Assembly (NCBI RefSeq): GCF_009295635.1
Contig: NZ_WHIW01000010.1
Coordinates: 52,206 to 116,205 of the forward strand
Reading direction: 5' to 3'
DNA length: 64,000 bases
From: Alkalilimnicola sp. S0819
Lineage (GTDB): Bacteria > Pseudomonadota > Gammaproteobacteria > Nitrococcales > WHIW01
A program made the translations under genes and the position numbers. Under the pieces are notes generated by a model. It saw only the letters and a list, made by a program, of their open reading frames with translations. It ran no database searches and had not been told where the DNA came from. Positions 36,492-44,420 of this stretch are shown piece by piece. Numbering within the stretch: position 1 is the first letter of the stretch; the number at the start of each line of letters is the position of its first letter.

Positions 36492-37289
36492 ATGAATAGC
36501 TGCTGCGAGAACAAGGCCGGCGAGCTCGCCCAGCTGCGTGCCAAGCAAGGGCGCGTGCTCTACATCGTGCTCGCCATCAACGCCGTGATGTTTCTCTTCG
36601 AGTTCATCAGCGGCTGGTTGGCGCGCTCGACGGCGCTGCTCGGTGACTCGCTCGATATGTTCGGCGATGCCTCGGTATACGCGCTGACGATCTACGCCCT
36701 GCAGCGTAGCGCCCGCACGCGCGCGGCTGCGGCTCTATTCAAGGGCGCGTTCATGCTGCTGTTTGGTCTCGTCGTCATCGGAGATGCCCTGCGCAAGAGC
36801 GTGCTGGGCGTGGTGCCCGAGGCCGAGTGGATGGGTGTCGTTGGGCTAATCGCGCTCGCTGCCAACACGGTGTGCTTCATGCTGCTCTATCGCCACCGCA
36901 GTGACGATCTCAACATGCGCTCGACCTGGCTGTGCTCCAGGAATGATCTCATCGCCAACACCAGCGTGATCGCCGCGGCGGTACTCGTGGGCCTCACGGG
37001 CACGCTGTGGCCGGACGTCCTGGTCGGTCTTGCCATCGCCGCGCTCTTTCTGCACTCGGCTTGGCAGGTGCTCAGGGAAGCTTGGCAAGAGTGGCGTGCA
37101 CACAGCCCGCAGACGGTTGAGACAGTGTCAACTGTGGAGCCGTCCGGCGCATGTTGTGGCACTGACATCGTAGCGAGGGCAGATAGCTGCTGCGGCACCG
37201 ATGCTGCGGCACAGGCGGATAGCTGTTGTGGAGCGAGTGCCGTAGACGCAAAAACCAAGAGCGAGCGCGAGCAATGCACAACGCACTGA
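36492..37289 (+). CDS. Cation-efflux (CDF-like) transporter with Cys-rich C-terminal tail
   Basis: This 265-residue membrane protein has about six helices. The metal-site helices read LLGDSLDMFGDASVYAL and CSRNDLIANTSVIAAAV, the CDF pattern with Asp/Asn ligands. It starts MNSCCEN and ends in a tail with three CCG motifs (GACCGTD, DSCCGTD, DSCCGAS; about residues 217-250), a likely thiol metal-binding extension instead of the usual C-terminal ferredoxin-like domain. It is controlled by the divergent MerR regulator and its end overlaps the DUF3703 gene by 16 bases. Confidence 0.83.
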   Translation: MNSCCENKAGELAQLRAKQGRVLYIVLAINAVMFLFEFISGWLARSTALLGDSLDMFGDASVYALTIYALQRSARTRAAAALFKGAFMLLFGLVVIGDALRKSVLGVVPEAEWMGVVGLIALAANTVCFMLLYRHRSDDLNMRSTWLCSRNDLIANTSVIAAAVLVGLTGTLWPDVLVGLAIAALFLHSAWQVLREAWQEWRAHSPQTVETVSTVEPSGACCGTDIVARADSCCGTDAAAQADSCCGASAVDAKTKSEREQCTTH

Positions 37290-37615
37290 AGTCACTCTAC
37301 CGGGACGAGCTTGCCGCGGCGCAGGCGGCCGAGGCGCGGGGCAATCTCCCGCAGGCCTTCGCGCACCTTGAGCGCGCTCACATCCTGGGTCAGCGCTTTG
37401 CGCTGGCACATGCGGCGACCCACCTGCGCATGCTCAGGCTCGGCTGGCAGTTGCGGGATGCGCGCGAGGTACGCGGCCAACTCTCGCGCGCGCTGGCGGC
37501 GCTGCTCTTTTCGCGCATCTGGGTGCCCGTCGGCAATACCGGGCGGGCGAATGTCAGTGCCTTCAGACCGATGCCGCTGCCCGAAGATCTAGCGCGGGTG
37601 CTGGTCGAGTCCTAA
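37274..37615 (+). CDS. DUF3703 family protein
   Basis: This 113-residue soluble helical protein is likely of the DUF3703 group. It begins MHNALKSLYRDELAAAQAAEARGN and contains HLERAHILGQRFALAHAATHLRML and GRLPAGNTGRANVS-like sequence, here WVPVGNTGRANVSAF. Such proteins recur next to metal exporters, but their function is unknown to me. The start overlaps the CDF-like gene, so they are coupled. Confidence 0.7.
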   Translation: MHNALKSLYRDELAAAQAAEARGNLPQAFAHLERAHILGQRFALAHAATHLRMLRLGWQLRDAREVRGQLSRALAALLFSRIWVPVGNTGRANVSAFRPMPLPEDLARVLVES

Positions 37616-38015
37616 GCGCACGTGGATGAGGCGCGCACACGGGTTTCGAGGTATGGCGCTAGCGACTAATCGGCCGGACGGGTGTGGAGCCGGAGGTTGT
37701 CTATGCCTGCTGGTTCACCCGCATATCATCCTCGTGGCGTTTCTGCCGCCCATGCCGTGGCCGTCCGGCCGTTCGGCGATCGACACCAACTCATGAGGAT
37801 GAACCCATGCTGTCCCTGATTTCCCCCTGCGCGTCCGCGCTGTCCCATCTCGATCTGCCCAGCTCCAGCTCGTCCTGGCTGCCGAGCGAAGTGGATTTGA
37901 CGGTGAATCTGACCCTGCGCCGCTGACCGGCATCCAGCGACCCTACCGCAACCCCCATGGCCTTCGCGGGCCATGGGGGTTTTTCGTTTCTGTCTACCGC
38001 AAAGAGGTCTTCGTC
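37616..38015. other. Gene-poor stretch between the metal genes and the island core
   Basis: I see no recognisable gene. A possible 39-codon ORF runs 37807-37926 (start MLSLISPCAS), with no supporting homology known to me. The stretch ends in a strong hairpin (37951-37980), listed separately. It marks the junction between the metal cargo and the integrase/primase module. Confidence 0.5.
37951..37984 (+). terminator. Perfect hairpin followed by T-run, 36 bases before the next gene
   Basis: The 12-bp perfect stem (37951-37962 with 37969-37980) has a six-base loop and is followed by TTTTCGTTTC. It looks like an intrinsic terminator but sits in the leader of the gene at 38016, as do similar hairpins before other island genes. 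Confidence 0.75.
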
Positions 38016-38621
38016 ATGACCGACGACAATATCCCCTACTACCACCTGCTGAGAGAGGGCACCGCGACCAAGCTCGGCCAGCGCGCCCAGGGCACGATCA
38101 CCTACCGCTGGCTGGCCGACCCCGAGCACGAGCAGCTCTTTGTCGCCCTCACCGGCAATGAGAGCGGTGGCTACTTCAGCCGGGAGATCGTCCCGTTTCA
38201 GGCCGTCGAGGCGTGTTTCGCCCATCAGGACGAGGCGCTGGCGTTTCGCACCCGTATCTTCCGCCAAGCCTTCGTGGGCAAGAGCACCAACAACGCCGGC
38301 TTCCTTGCCGCCATCCTCCGGGCTGAAGGACTGCTGGGGCCGGCGCCGGAGGCGGCGCATGAGTATGTCCGCCTGGGCAACTGGGCCGCGTGGACGGCCG
38401 AGATGCTCCAGGGCGCGAGTCTCGGCACCGTGGGTGCGCCTCCATCCGCTGCCGCAGGGAAGGCGGGGGCCGCAGGGATAGCCGAGACGGCGAGCGCTGA
38501 GGACGCGCCGGACGCCGAGCAGGCGGAAGGGGCCGAATCAGTGGGCACTCGGAAGCGGCCTCGCAAGCGTGGCCGCCAAGCCGCGACAGAGGAGGGTGCC
38601 GGGGATGAAGGCGATTCGTGA
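38016..38621 (+). CDS. Hypothetical island protein with low-complexity tail
   Basis: This 201-residue protein has a folded N-terminal two-thirds (MTDDNIPYYHLLREGTATKL, YRWLADPEHEQLFVALTGNESGGYFSREIVPF in parts, and QAFVGKSTNNAGFLAAILR) and an Ala/Glu-rich then Arg/Lys-rich tail (residues 140-201). I do not recognise a family. The tail could bind nucleic acid. It opens a run of four small genes (38016-39567) preceding the integrase. Confidence 0.6.
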   Translation: MTDDNIPYYHLLREGTATKLGQRAQGTITYRWLADPEHEQLFVALTGNESGGYFSREIVPFQAVEACFAHQDEALAFRTRIFRQAFVGKSTNNAGFLAAILRAEGLLGPAPEAAHEYVRLGNWAAWTAEMLQGASLGTVGAPPSAAAGKAGAAGIAETASAEDAPDAEQAEGAESVGTRKRPRKRGRQAATEEGAGDEGDS

Positions 38622-39000
38622 CCCCGCTGAGCTCGCAGCGGTCGAGGACGTGGCGCTGCGCGAGCTGCTGAGTCGGCGCATCCAGGAATGGCTGATCGAC
38701 GGCTTGCCCTACGATCCGGAGACCTACGGCTGGTTCCTCCTGGTCGAGCCGGGCGACGACCCTGGCGACTCCCGGCACTACCACGACTGCCCGCCGCTCA
38801 TCGGACGCCCCAGCGCCTTCGACGACCTCGACGAGTACATCCCGATCTTTGAGTGGGTGAGCGACCACGGGCACTGGTACGAGGCGGTGATCCTGCTCTC
38901 CGACGGTGGCGAGTTCATCTCGGTCATCGTGCCCAAGGCCGAAGGCGTCGATCCGAGCCTGCTCGCGATCTGCGAGGTTCTGGCCGAGGAAGAGGCCTGA
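38605..39000 (+). CDS. Hypothetical acidic island protein
   Basis: This 131-residue protein starts MKAIRDPAELAAVEDVALREL at 38605, with AGGAGGG upstream inside the previous gene, and overlaps it by 17 bases. It is acidic and aromatic-rich (PETYGWFLLVEPGDDPGDSR, DDLDEYIPIFEWVSDHGHWYEAVILL in parts). It ends with a strand-rich region (GGEFISVIVPKAEGVDPSLLAI). No family recognised; small acidic proteins of mobile elements are sometimes inhibitors, which is only a thought. Confidence 0.6.
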   Translation: MKAIRDPAELAAVEDVALRELLSRRIQEWLIDGLPYDPETYGWFLLVEPGDDPGDSRHYHDCPPLIGRPSAFDDLDEYIPIFEWVSDHGHWYEAVILLSDGGEFISVIVPKAEGVDPSLLAICEVLAEEEA

Positions 39001-39040
39001 CCCGCGACAACCCTGCTTCCCCTGATCTTTCCCACCACAC

Positions 39041-39070
39041 GACGCCGAGGGCCCAGCTGCTCTCGGCGTC
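39041..39070 (+). repeat. Leader hairpin before the gene at 39091
   Basis: A nine-bp stem (39041-39049 with 39062-39070) is followed by TTTCGTTCTG, 20 bases before the ATG. It is the same arrangement as at 37951 and 39880. Confidence 0.6.
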
Positions 39071-39090
39071 TTTCGTTCTGGAGACTGCTC

Positions 39091-39369
39091 ATGAGCAATA
39101 CCCGTTTCTCGCTGGGCCAGTTGCTGATCACGGCCCGTGCCCTTGCCCGGCTCGATGAGCTGGGCGTATCGCCTGCGCCCTTCTTCGCCCGTCACCAGGC
39201 TGGCGACTGGGGCGACATCCCTCCTGACGATGCTGCGGCCAATGAGGAGGCATTGGCCGAGGGCGGTCGCTTGCTGTCCGTCTACCCGGCGGCGGAGGGC
39301 TGCCGCGTCTGGATCATCACCGAGGCGGACCGGCGCCTCACGACGATGCTGCTACCCGAGGAGTACTGA
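39091..39369 (+). CDS. Hypothetical small island protein
   Basis: This 92-residue protein opens MSNTRFSLGQLLITARALARL and contains HQAGDWGDIPPDDAAANEEAL and GCRVWIITEADRRLTTMLLPEEY. I recall similar short proteins in integrative elements and plasmids of proteobacteria, always without known function. GAG start-site spacing is good (TGGAGACTGCTC before the ATG). It is followed three bases later by the next small gene. Confidence 0.65.
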   Translation: MSNTRFSLGQLLITARALARLDELGVSPAPFFARHQAGDWGDIPPDDAAANEEALAEGGRLLSVYPAAEGCRVWIITEADRRLTTMLLPEEY

Positions 39370-39372
39370 GGA

Positions 39373-39567
39373 ATGGACAAGTCACGATTTCCGGTCCCTA
39401 TCGACCCGGCGGTGGCGCAGGCCGTCGATCTCCTGGGCGAGGATGCCCGCGAGTTCTTCGAGGAGCGTGCCGCGCTCATCGAGTTCGACGGCGGCATCCC
39501 CCGCATCGATGCCGAGCGCTACGCCCTGGAGCAGACCCGTGAGGAGTTCGGGCTGCCGCTTCCCTGA
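39373..39567 (+). CDS. Hypothetical 64-residue island protein
   Basis: This small acidic protein (MDKSRFPVPIDPAVAQAVDLL) begins three bases after the previous stop (TGAGGAATG), so the two are coupled. It has no signal peptide or membrane segment and no recognised family. Its length and coupling to 39091-39369 suggest a two-component unit. Confidence 0.55.
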   Translation: MDKSRFPVPIDPAVAQAVDLLGEDAREFFEERAALIEFDGGIPRIDAERYALEQTREEFGLPLP

Positions 39568-39942
39568 TTTCCCTGATGCCCCTGCTCCGCGTGTCGTCTC
39601 GCCCGGAAATGTCCCGGACCGAGCGCCGCCGGCGGCGCTACGTCTTCCTGCCCTTCTCCATTGCTCCACCGTCGGCGAGGGCGTAGACGAGGGCTTGGCG
39701 GCCATCGTCTCCCAGGGCTCGGGGATTTAGCAGACCCGTGCCGTTTCTCCGTCCTGCCTTTTGAGTCCAAGCATCTGATGCGTCGGAGGAAAGCGGCAGT
39801 CCCCGTGCCGTTTCCATTTTTCGTTAGGGAAACGTGAACAGACCCATAGGGGTTTCGCCATTCGGCTCCCCGTCCACTAGGCCGCGTCCGGTACCACGCC
39901 GGGTCGCGGCCTTCGTTTTTCTGATGCTCGACGAGGCAAACC
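39568..39942 (+). other. Non-coding stretch upstream of the integrase
   Basis: I see no gene. The stretch contains a short repeated phrase CCCGTGCCGTTTC (about 39735-39746 and, as CCCCGTGCCGTTTCC, 39798-39812) and, at its right end, a leader hairpin: GGCCGCG (39880-39886) pairs with CGCGGCC (39905-39911), extended by CCGG/CCGG inside, then TTCGTTTTTCTG and the integrase ATG 31 bases on. Confidence 0.55.
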
Positions 39943-41142
39943 ATGGTCAACAAAACCACCAAATTCCGTTTCACCGACCGCGCCATCGCCAAGCTGGCCG
40001 CCCAGTCCGCCAACGCCCCGGCCAAGGCTGCCGAGTACACCGACTCCGAAATTCCCGGCCTGAAGGTGGAGGTGTCGAAGACCGGCCGGAAGGTGTTCAG
40101 GCTGCGGTATGTGTACCGGGGCGCGCGGCGCAACTATAAGCTCGGCGTCTATCCGGCGACCGATGTTGCCGCGGCGCGCTCGCGGGCGCTGGAGGCGCTG
40201 GCGCTTCTCGACCGGGACAAGGACCCGCAGGACGAGCGCAACCGCATCCGGGCGATGCCGACCTTCGCCGAATTCGCCAGCCAGACCTACCTCCCTTGGG
40301 CGCAGCGCAAGCGCAGCTACCGCGCCGACGAGTCGAAGCTGCGCCTGCACTTGGTGCCTCGCTTTGGCCACCGCCGGATTGATGGTATTGGCGTCCAGGA
40401 CATCGACATCTACCACGGCGAGGTGAAGGTGAGTCATTGCGCGGCGACCGCCAACCGCCACCGTGCCCTCCTGTCGAAGATGTTCAGCTTGGCGGTCGAC
40501 TACGGCCTGATCGCCGAGAACCCCTGTCGTCGGGTGAGGCTGTTCAAGGAGAACAACCAGGTCCAGCGCATCCTGACCAAGGACGAGCTGGGGCGGCTGA
40601 TGGTGGCAATCGAGGCCGAGCTGAACCGAACGACGGCGCGCGCCGCCACGCGGGTGGCCGCCACCGTGATCAAGTTCCTGCTGTTCACCGGCGTCAGGCG
40701 GCAGGAGGCGCTGGAGGCGCGCTGGGAGCACGTGGACCTGGAGGCCGGTACGCTGTTCCTGCCCAACACCAAGAACGGCAAGGGGCGCCACGCGCTCTTG
40801 AACGACGAGGCGAGGGCCTTGCTCTCCGAGCAGCCGAGCCTGGGGCAGTCGCCGTGGGTGTTTCCGGGCCGCGATCCTGAAAAGCCGCTGGTGAACCCGA
40901 CGAAGGCGTTCAAGCGCATCCTCGACGCGGCGGGTATTGAGGGGCGAGTGCGGTTGCACGATGCCAGGCACAATGCAGCAACGATCGCCATCAACGCGGG
41001 GGCCAGCCTCTACGCCGTATCCCGCCTTCTCGGTCATTCCAGCGTTTCGATTACGACGAGGTATGCGCACCTGGGCGATGCCGAGCAGCGGCAGGTAGCG
41101 CAGTCGGTAGGTAGTGCGATCCGGGCGGCCGAGTCGGCCTAG
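39943..41142 (+). CDS. Tyrosine-type site-specific integrase
   Basis: This 399-residue integrase of the P4-like, tRNA-targeting type has an N-terminal arm-binding DUF4102-like domain (EIPGLKVEVSKTGRKVFRLRYVYRGARR in parts; YKLGVYPATDVAAARSRA), a core-binding domain (residues 100-195) and a catalytic domain. The catalytic residues can be seen: Arg in TGVRRQEALEARW, Lys in NGKGRHALLND, H-x-x-R in LHDARH, His in LLGHSSVSITTRY and the nucleophile Tyr in that same motif. It should excise and insert the island at tRNA-Phe. A strong terminator follows. It sits unusually far (12.6 kb) from the tRNA. Confidence 0.95.
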   Translation: MVNKTTKFRFTDRAIAKLAAQSANAPAKAAEYTDSEIPGLKVEVSKTGRKVFRLRYVYRGARRNYKLGVYPATDVAAARSRALEALALLDRDKDPQDERNRIRAMPTFAEFASQTYLPWAQRKRSYRADESKLRLHLVPRFGHRRIDGIGVQDIDIYHGEVKVSHCAATANRHRALLSKMFSLAVDYGLIAENPCRRVRLFKENNQVQRILTKDELGRLMVAIEAELNRTTARAATRVAATVIKFLLFTGVRRQEALEARWEHVDLEAGTLFLPNTKNGKGRHALLNDEARALLSEQPSLGQSPWVFPGRDPEKPLVNPTKAFKRILDAAGIEGRVRLHDARHNAATIAINAGASLYAVSRLLGHSSVSITTRYAHLGDAEQRQVAQSVGSAIRAAESA

Positions 41143-41164
41143 ACGCATCCTGACTATGTAGTGT

Positions 41165-41198
41165 GACCCGAACGGCTTCGGCCGTTCGGGTCTCTTTT
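41165..41198 (+). terminator. Integrase terminator
   Basis: A 12-bp perfect stem (41165-41176 with 41181-41192), a TTCG-type tetraloop and the run TCTTTTTT just after it give a classical intrinsic terminator 22 bases behind the integrase stop. Confidence 0.9.
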
Positions 41199-41222
41199 TT
41201 GCTTTTGGGGTCGGGTGGCGGC

Positions 41223-41552
41223 CTACGTGATGCTGAGCGGCTCGCCGTCCGGGGCCAGGAGGGTGACCTCTGGAGGGCGGCCGGGCCGGCGGCGCACGTG
41301 GACGAGGCTCTCGCGCTCCAGGCGGCGCAGCGCGTCGTAGCTGGCATCGCGGGAGACGCTGAAGCGGGCGAGCGCTATGCGCCTGAGCGTGACGGTCGGG
41401 GCTTGGCGTACGCGCACGAGCCACAGGAGCGCCAGGCCGAGAGCGAGGCTCTTCCCGGGTAGCGCGGCGGCTGTCATGAGCCAGGCCAGCGGCAGGGTGA
41501 CAGTCGGCGAGCGCAGAATCCGGCGGCCGCGAGGCGAGGTGGCGATGAGCAT
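41223..41552 (-). CDS. Small protein with C-terminal winged-helix-like domain
   Basis: This 109-residue protein starts at the ATG at 41552 with GGGAG nine bases ahead. The N-terminal half is rather hydrophobic (TLPLAWLMTAAALPG, LALGLALLWLVRVRQ). The C-terminal half reads like a MarR- or GntR-style winged helix: VTLRRIALARFSVSRDASYDALRRLERESLVHVRRRPGRPPEVTLL (quoted in pieces: SRDASYDALRRLERESLV). It is convergent with the integrase and may regulate element genes. Family unknown to me. Confidence 0.6.
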   Translation of the reverse strand: MLIATSPRGRRILRSPTVTLPLAWLMTAAALPGKSLALGLALLWLVRVRQAPTVTLRRIALARFSVSRDASYDALRRLERESLVHVRRRPGRPPEVTLLAPDGEPLSIT

Positions 41553-41586
41553 GGCGGGACTCCCAGATGTGAGGGTGAGGCGGACG

Positions 41587-41924
41587 GCCTCCGGCGGAGC
41601 CGGAGCCATCCCCATTGGTCTGTTCGCCGCGTGGCGAAAGCGGAGGCCATAAGCCTCGCCCGGCCTCAGCTCGCCTCGGGCAATCCGGCGCGGTGAGGCG
41701 GCGACAACGCTTGCGGGCCAAGGGGAAATTGCGCTCGCCTCACTGCCTCGCCCAATTCATTGTCTTTTCCTCTTCTCCGGGTGGGGGGCAGGAGAAGGAA
41801 AAGTGCGATTTGTGCTGAGGCGCTGAGGCAATGAGGCGGCAGAAGCCGAAGTGACTGAAAATTATTAAGTTCTGCTTGGGGAGCAGCCAGTGGGGGTGTG
41901 AGGCGAGGCGAGGCGGAGTGAGGC
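41587..41924. repeat. Cluster of YGAGGC repeats beside the primase gene, candidate replication origin
   Basis: Fifteen copies of GAGGC/GCCTC occur in 338 bases. Forward copies start at 41643, 41695, 41817, 41825, 41833, 41900, 41905, 41910, 41920; reverse copies at 41587, 41653, 41663, 41673, 41737, 41745. Spacings of 8, 10 and 5 recur. An A/T-rich patch GAAAATTATTAAG lies at 41857-41869. No gene is seen in 41553-41955. Iterons plus an A/T-rich patch next to a P4-alpha-like primase/helicase is the layout of a satellite-type origin. Confidence 0.55.
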
Positions 41925-41955
41925 CGCCCGGACGGGCGGCCCCAGAGACGGGTGG

Positions 41956-43500
41956 CTACTCGTCCGGCCTCTCATGGTGATGCGCGGCAATCGCATCCTC
42001 GCTGGCGTTCTGCCAGTGAGCGTGCCGGCGGATCGCCCAAACATTCGGCTTGGGACCATCGGGGCCAAACAGGCGCTTCTGGCCGAGGCGTAAGCCACCG
42101 ATAGCGACCAGCGCCTTGCGGACCTCGGTGATGGTCGTGATCATGTTGCGCTCCGTGCGCAGGAAATCGGTCACCTCGCTGAGGATGACGATATCCTTCT
42201 CCAGCGGCGCCATGCCGCCCTCCAGCGCTTCGCGCAGGTAGTCCTCGGTCGGGGAGCGACTCATCGCCGCGAGCTCCGCGTGCCCCGGCTGCGCGGGCGG
42301 CGGTGCGTAGGGGCTGAACTCGGTGAGATCCCGACTCCGGAGGGCGTGAAGCACGTAGCACCGGCCCTCGCCGAAAAACCAAGCGAGCAGTTCTCCGGCG
42401 TCTTGGTAGTCGAGGGGAGCGGCATCGCTCACGAAGACCCAGTTGTGCTTGTCCGCTTCCTCCACGGTCACGTCCTCGCGCCTGCGGGCGAAGGCGAGGA
42501 AGCTTATGACGTTCGGGATCGAGAAGCCCTTCGCGTGCTTGGGCTCGATCCAGATCTGAGTGCTGGTGACCAGACGCTTGAAGGCGCGAGCGACGGTCCC
42601 GCTCATCCGGTCCATGTCGTCGAGGATGCCGAGCCGAGCGGCGAGAAAGCAGTCGTTGTGCTTGGCGACAAGATCGCTCGCGCGCAGATGAATCGTGTTC
42701 CGCGCGCCGACGAGCTCGGCCACCATGCGCCCGAGCAGGCTCTTGCCAATGTCGGGGCCGCCGACGAGCGTGATCGCGTACGGGAGCTTCTGGCCGGGGT
42801 GCTGGAGTTGATACGCGGTCCAGTCGAGAAAGAAGCGCGTGGCCTCCTCCTCGCCGTCGAACAGGCGGGCCACCAAGTCGAGGAACGGCGCGATGTCGCC
42901 CTCGGCCGCGGCGAAGGCGGGCGGTCGGTAGGTGTTCAGGTACGGCTTCCCGTGCCGCATCACTTTGTGCGGCGCTCCCGGGTCGAGCACGAAGCCGACG
43001 TACTTTTGGGCCAGCCCCGGATCGCGGAACAGGATTCTCTCGCAGAGGCCGAGGTTCTCGTCCAGATGCTCCTGGAAGAGGCGGCAGAAGGCGCGGAACG
43101 GCATGATCTCGCCGGTCTCGGTGTTCACCATGCCATCGACGGCCGCAACGTAGACGAACATGCTCAGGATGTCCGCGAGCGGGTCCGGGTTCCGCGGGTC
43201 CGCCTCCGGCGGCGGATTGCTCCGGCGAGGGATTTCCCCTCGGGCGGCTTCGTGGCGCTGAGGCTCAGGCTGGCCGGCCTGTCGAGCATGAGCGGGCTCA
43301 TGCGGGGTTGATTCGTCGGCGGGTACCGCAGTCGCCTCAGCCAGGGGAGCTGCCGCGCTCGTCGTGTCGTGGGCGTCCTCGTTCGCCGACGGAAGCTCGA
43401 CGTCGACGGGCGCCGCCGCGGCGTCGGGCTGGACCGCCCTCTCTCGGAGCATGTCCAAAGTGAGACGGGTGGAGGAGGGGGAGTGTCGGGTGATGGCCAT
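41956..43500 (-). CDS. SF3-type primase/helicase-like NTPase (DUF5906-like)
   Basis: This 514-residue protein has a disordered, Ala/Pro/Glu-rich N-terminus (residues 1-105), a DUF5906-like middle (NTETGEIMPFRAFCRLF, GLAQKYVGFVLDPGAP) and an SF3-style ATPase with Walker A LVGGPDIGKSLLGRM and an acidic Walker-B-like LGILDDMDRM. The C-terminal part carries a likely winged helix (ITTITEVRKALVAIGGLRLG). Such proteins replicate P4-like satellites and plasmids. I chose ATG 43500 (GGAG eight bases ahead); the extension to 43710 is not supported. A perfect hairpin precedes it. Confidence 0.8.
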   Translation of the reverse strand: MAITRHSPSSTRLTLDMLRERAVQPDAAAAPVDVELPSANEDAHDTTSAAAPLAEATAVPADESTPHEPAHARQAGQPEPQRHEAARGEIPRRSNPPPEADPRNPDPLADILSMFVYVAAVDGMVNTETGEIMPFRAFCRLFQEHLDENLGLCERILFRDPGLAQKYVGFVLDPGAPHKVMRHGKPYLNTYRPPAFAAAEGDIAPFLDLVARLFDGEEEATRFFLDWTAYQLQHPGQKLPYAITLVGGPDIGKSLLGRMVAELVGARNTIHLRASDLVAKHNDCFLAARLGILDDMDRMSGTVARAFKRLVTSTQIWIEPKHAKGFSIPNVISFLAFARRREDVTVEEADKHNWVFVSDAAPLDYQDAGELLAWFFGEGRCYVLHALRSRDLTEFSPYAPPPAQPGHAELAAMSRSPTEDYLREALEGGMAPLEKDIVILSEVTDFLRTERNMITTITEVRKALVAIGGLRLGQKRLFGPDGPKPNVWAIRRHAHWQNASEDAIAAHHHERPDE

Positions 43501-43515
43501 CGTTATTCTCCGTGA

Positions 43516-43538
43516 GAGGAAGGCCGCTGGCCTTCCTC
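43516..43538 (-). repeat. Leader hairpin of the primase-like gene
   Basis: A perfect 10-bp stem (43516-43525 with 43529-43538) and three-base loop lies 15 bases before the start codon at 43500, overlapping the space needed for ribosome loading. Confidence 0.6.
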
Positions 43539-43642
43539 CTGCTCTGTGACTGATCGTTCGCCGGGTTTGCGCGGCGTCGCCACCGGCGGACGGTCCCGCC
43601 CCTGAAGGCGGAGACCCGTCAGCCGGTTTCTCTCGTGGGGGA

Positions 43643-44101
43643 TCAGATTCCCCAGTCGGGCGAATTGGCGGCGCGCGCCGTGAGATCGACGGTGGTCTCG
43701 TCGGTGGCACGGTGCGGTTCGATCGTCAGGAGGCCGAGATGAGCGAGCGCCCGCATGGCCTCCGGCGAAGTGGCGGCGGCATAGAGCGCCTCAGCGAAGT
43801 CCTCGGGATCGGCCGGCTTGTCCAGCCAGCGCGGCAGCACGTGGTTGGCGACCGCGGCGGCGAGGAACGCGTTCGCGGTGTCGAACGATTCCTCCCGCGC
43901 TTCCCCAAGGTCGGGAATCGGGTAGGGGTGCCTGAGCAGCTCGGTGGCGTGGGCCTCGTCTTCGTCGACGATGGCGCAGGAGGTGGCCAGCACGATGTGT
44001 TTGAGCAGCAGAGCTGCTTCGCGCGAGGAGGTGTCGGAGAGGTCCTCCAGCTTCATCAGCGAGCGGACGGACGGGACAAAAGAGGGCTGTGACTCGCACA
44101 T
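43643..44101 (-). CDS. Hypothetical island protein
   Basis: This 152-residue, mostly helical, acidic protein has no signal peptide. It begins MCESQPSFVPSVRSLMKLEDL and contains SREAALLLKHIVLATSCAIVDEDEAHATELL (pieces) and PEDFAEALYAAATSPEAMRAL. The ATG at 44101 has GAGGA eight bases ahead. I do not recognise it. It lies upstream of the primase-like gene on the same strand, with 142 bases between. Confidence 0.6.
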   Translation of the reverse strand: MCESQPSFVPSVRSLMKLEDLSDTSSREAALLLKHIVLATSCAIVDEDEAHATELLRHPYPIPDLGEAREESFDTANAFLAAAVANHVLPRWLDKPADPEDFAEALYAAATSPEAMRALAHLGLLTIEPHRATDETTVDLTARAANSPDWGI

Positions 44102-44420
44102 AATAGAAATCCTCAGCATATAAACCCTGCCCGGCCAGCGGCATTGCTGGTCGGGATGCGATCACGCGCACAACGGGGCGGCGCATATGCCGAGGAGCAA
44201 AGTTGATACGGGTCGGTCGCCTGGGGGCTCTGCTGAGGATTTGATCGGTCCTCTGAGGCCACAATGAGCGCTCAGCGGGTACCAGCAAAATCGTTTGGGT
44301 GAGCCAACCCAGACGACACGAGCACGGAGCCTTTCTCCACCGATGTGCTGGTGTCGCAGCCGGAAAGTCTTTCCTGTCTTGGTGGAAAAGTCAAGCCCTG
44401 GTGCGGGGGCCGCGGCGCGC
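44102..44420 (-). other. Gene-free stretch with a leader hairpin
   Basis: Near-perfect arms at 44130-44139 and 44146-44155 (one mismatch) form a hairpin in the leader of the gene starting at 44101. I see no credible gene in the rest. Confidence 0.5.
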
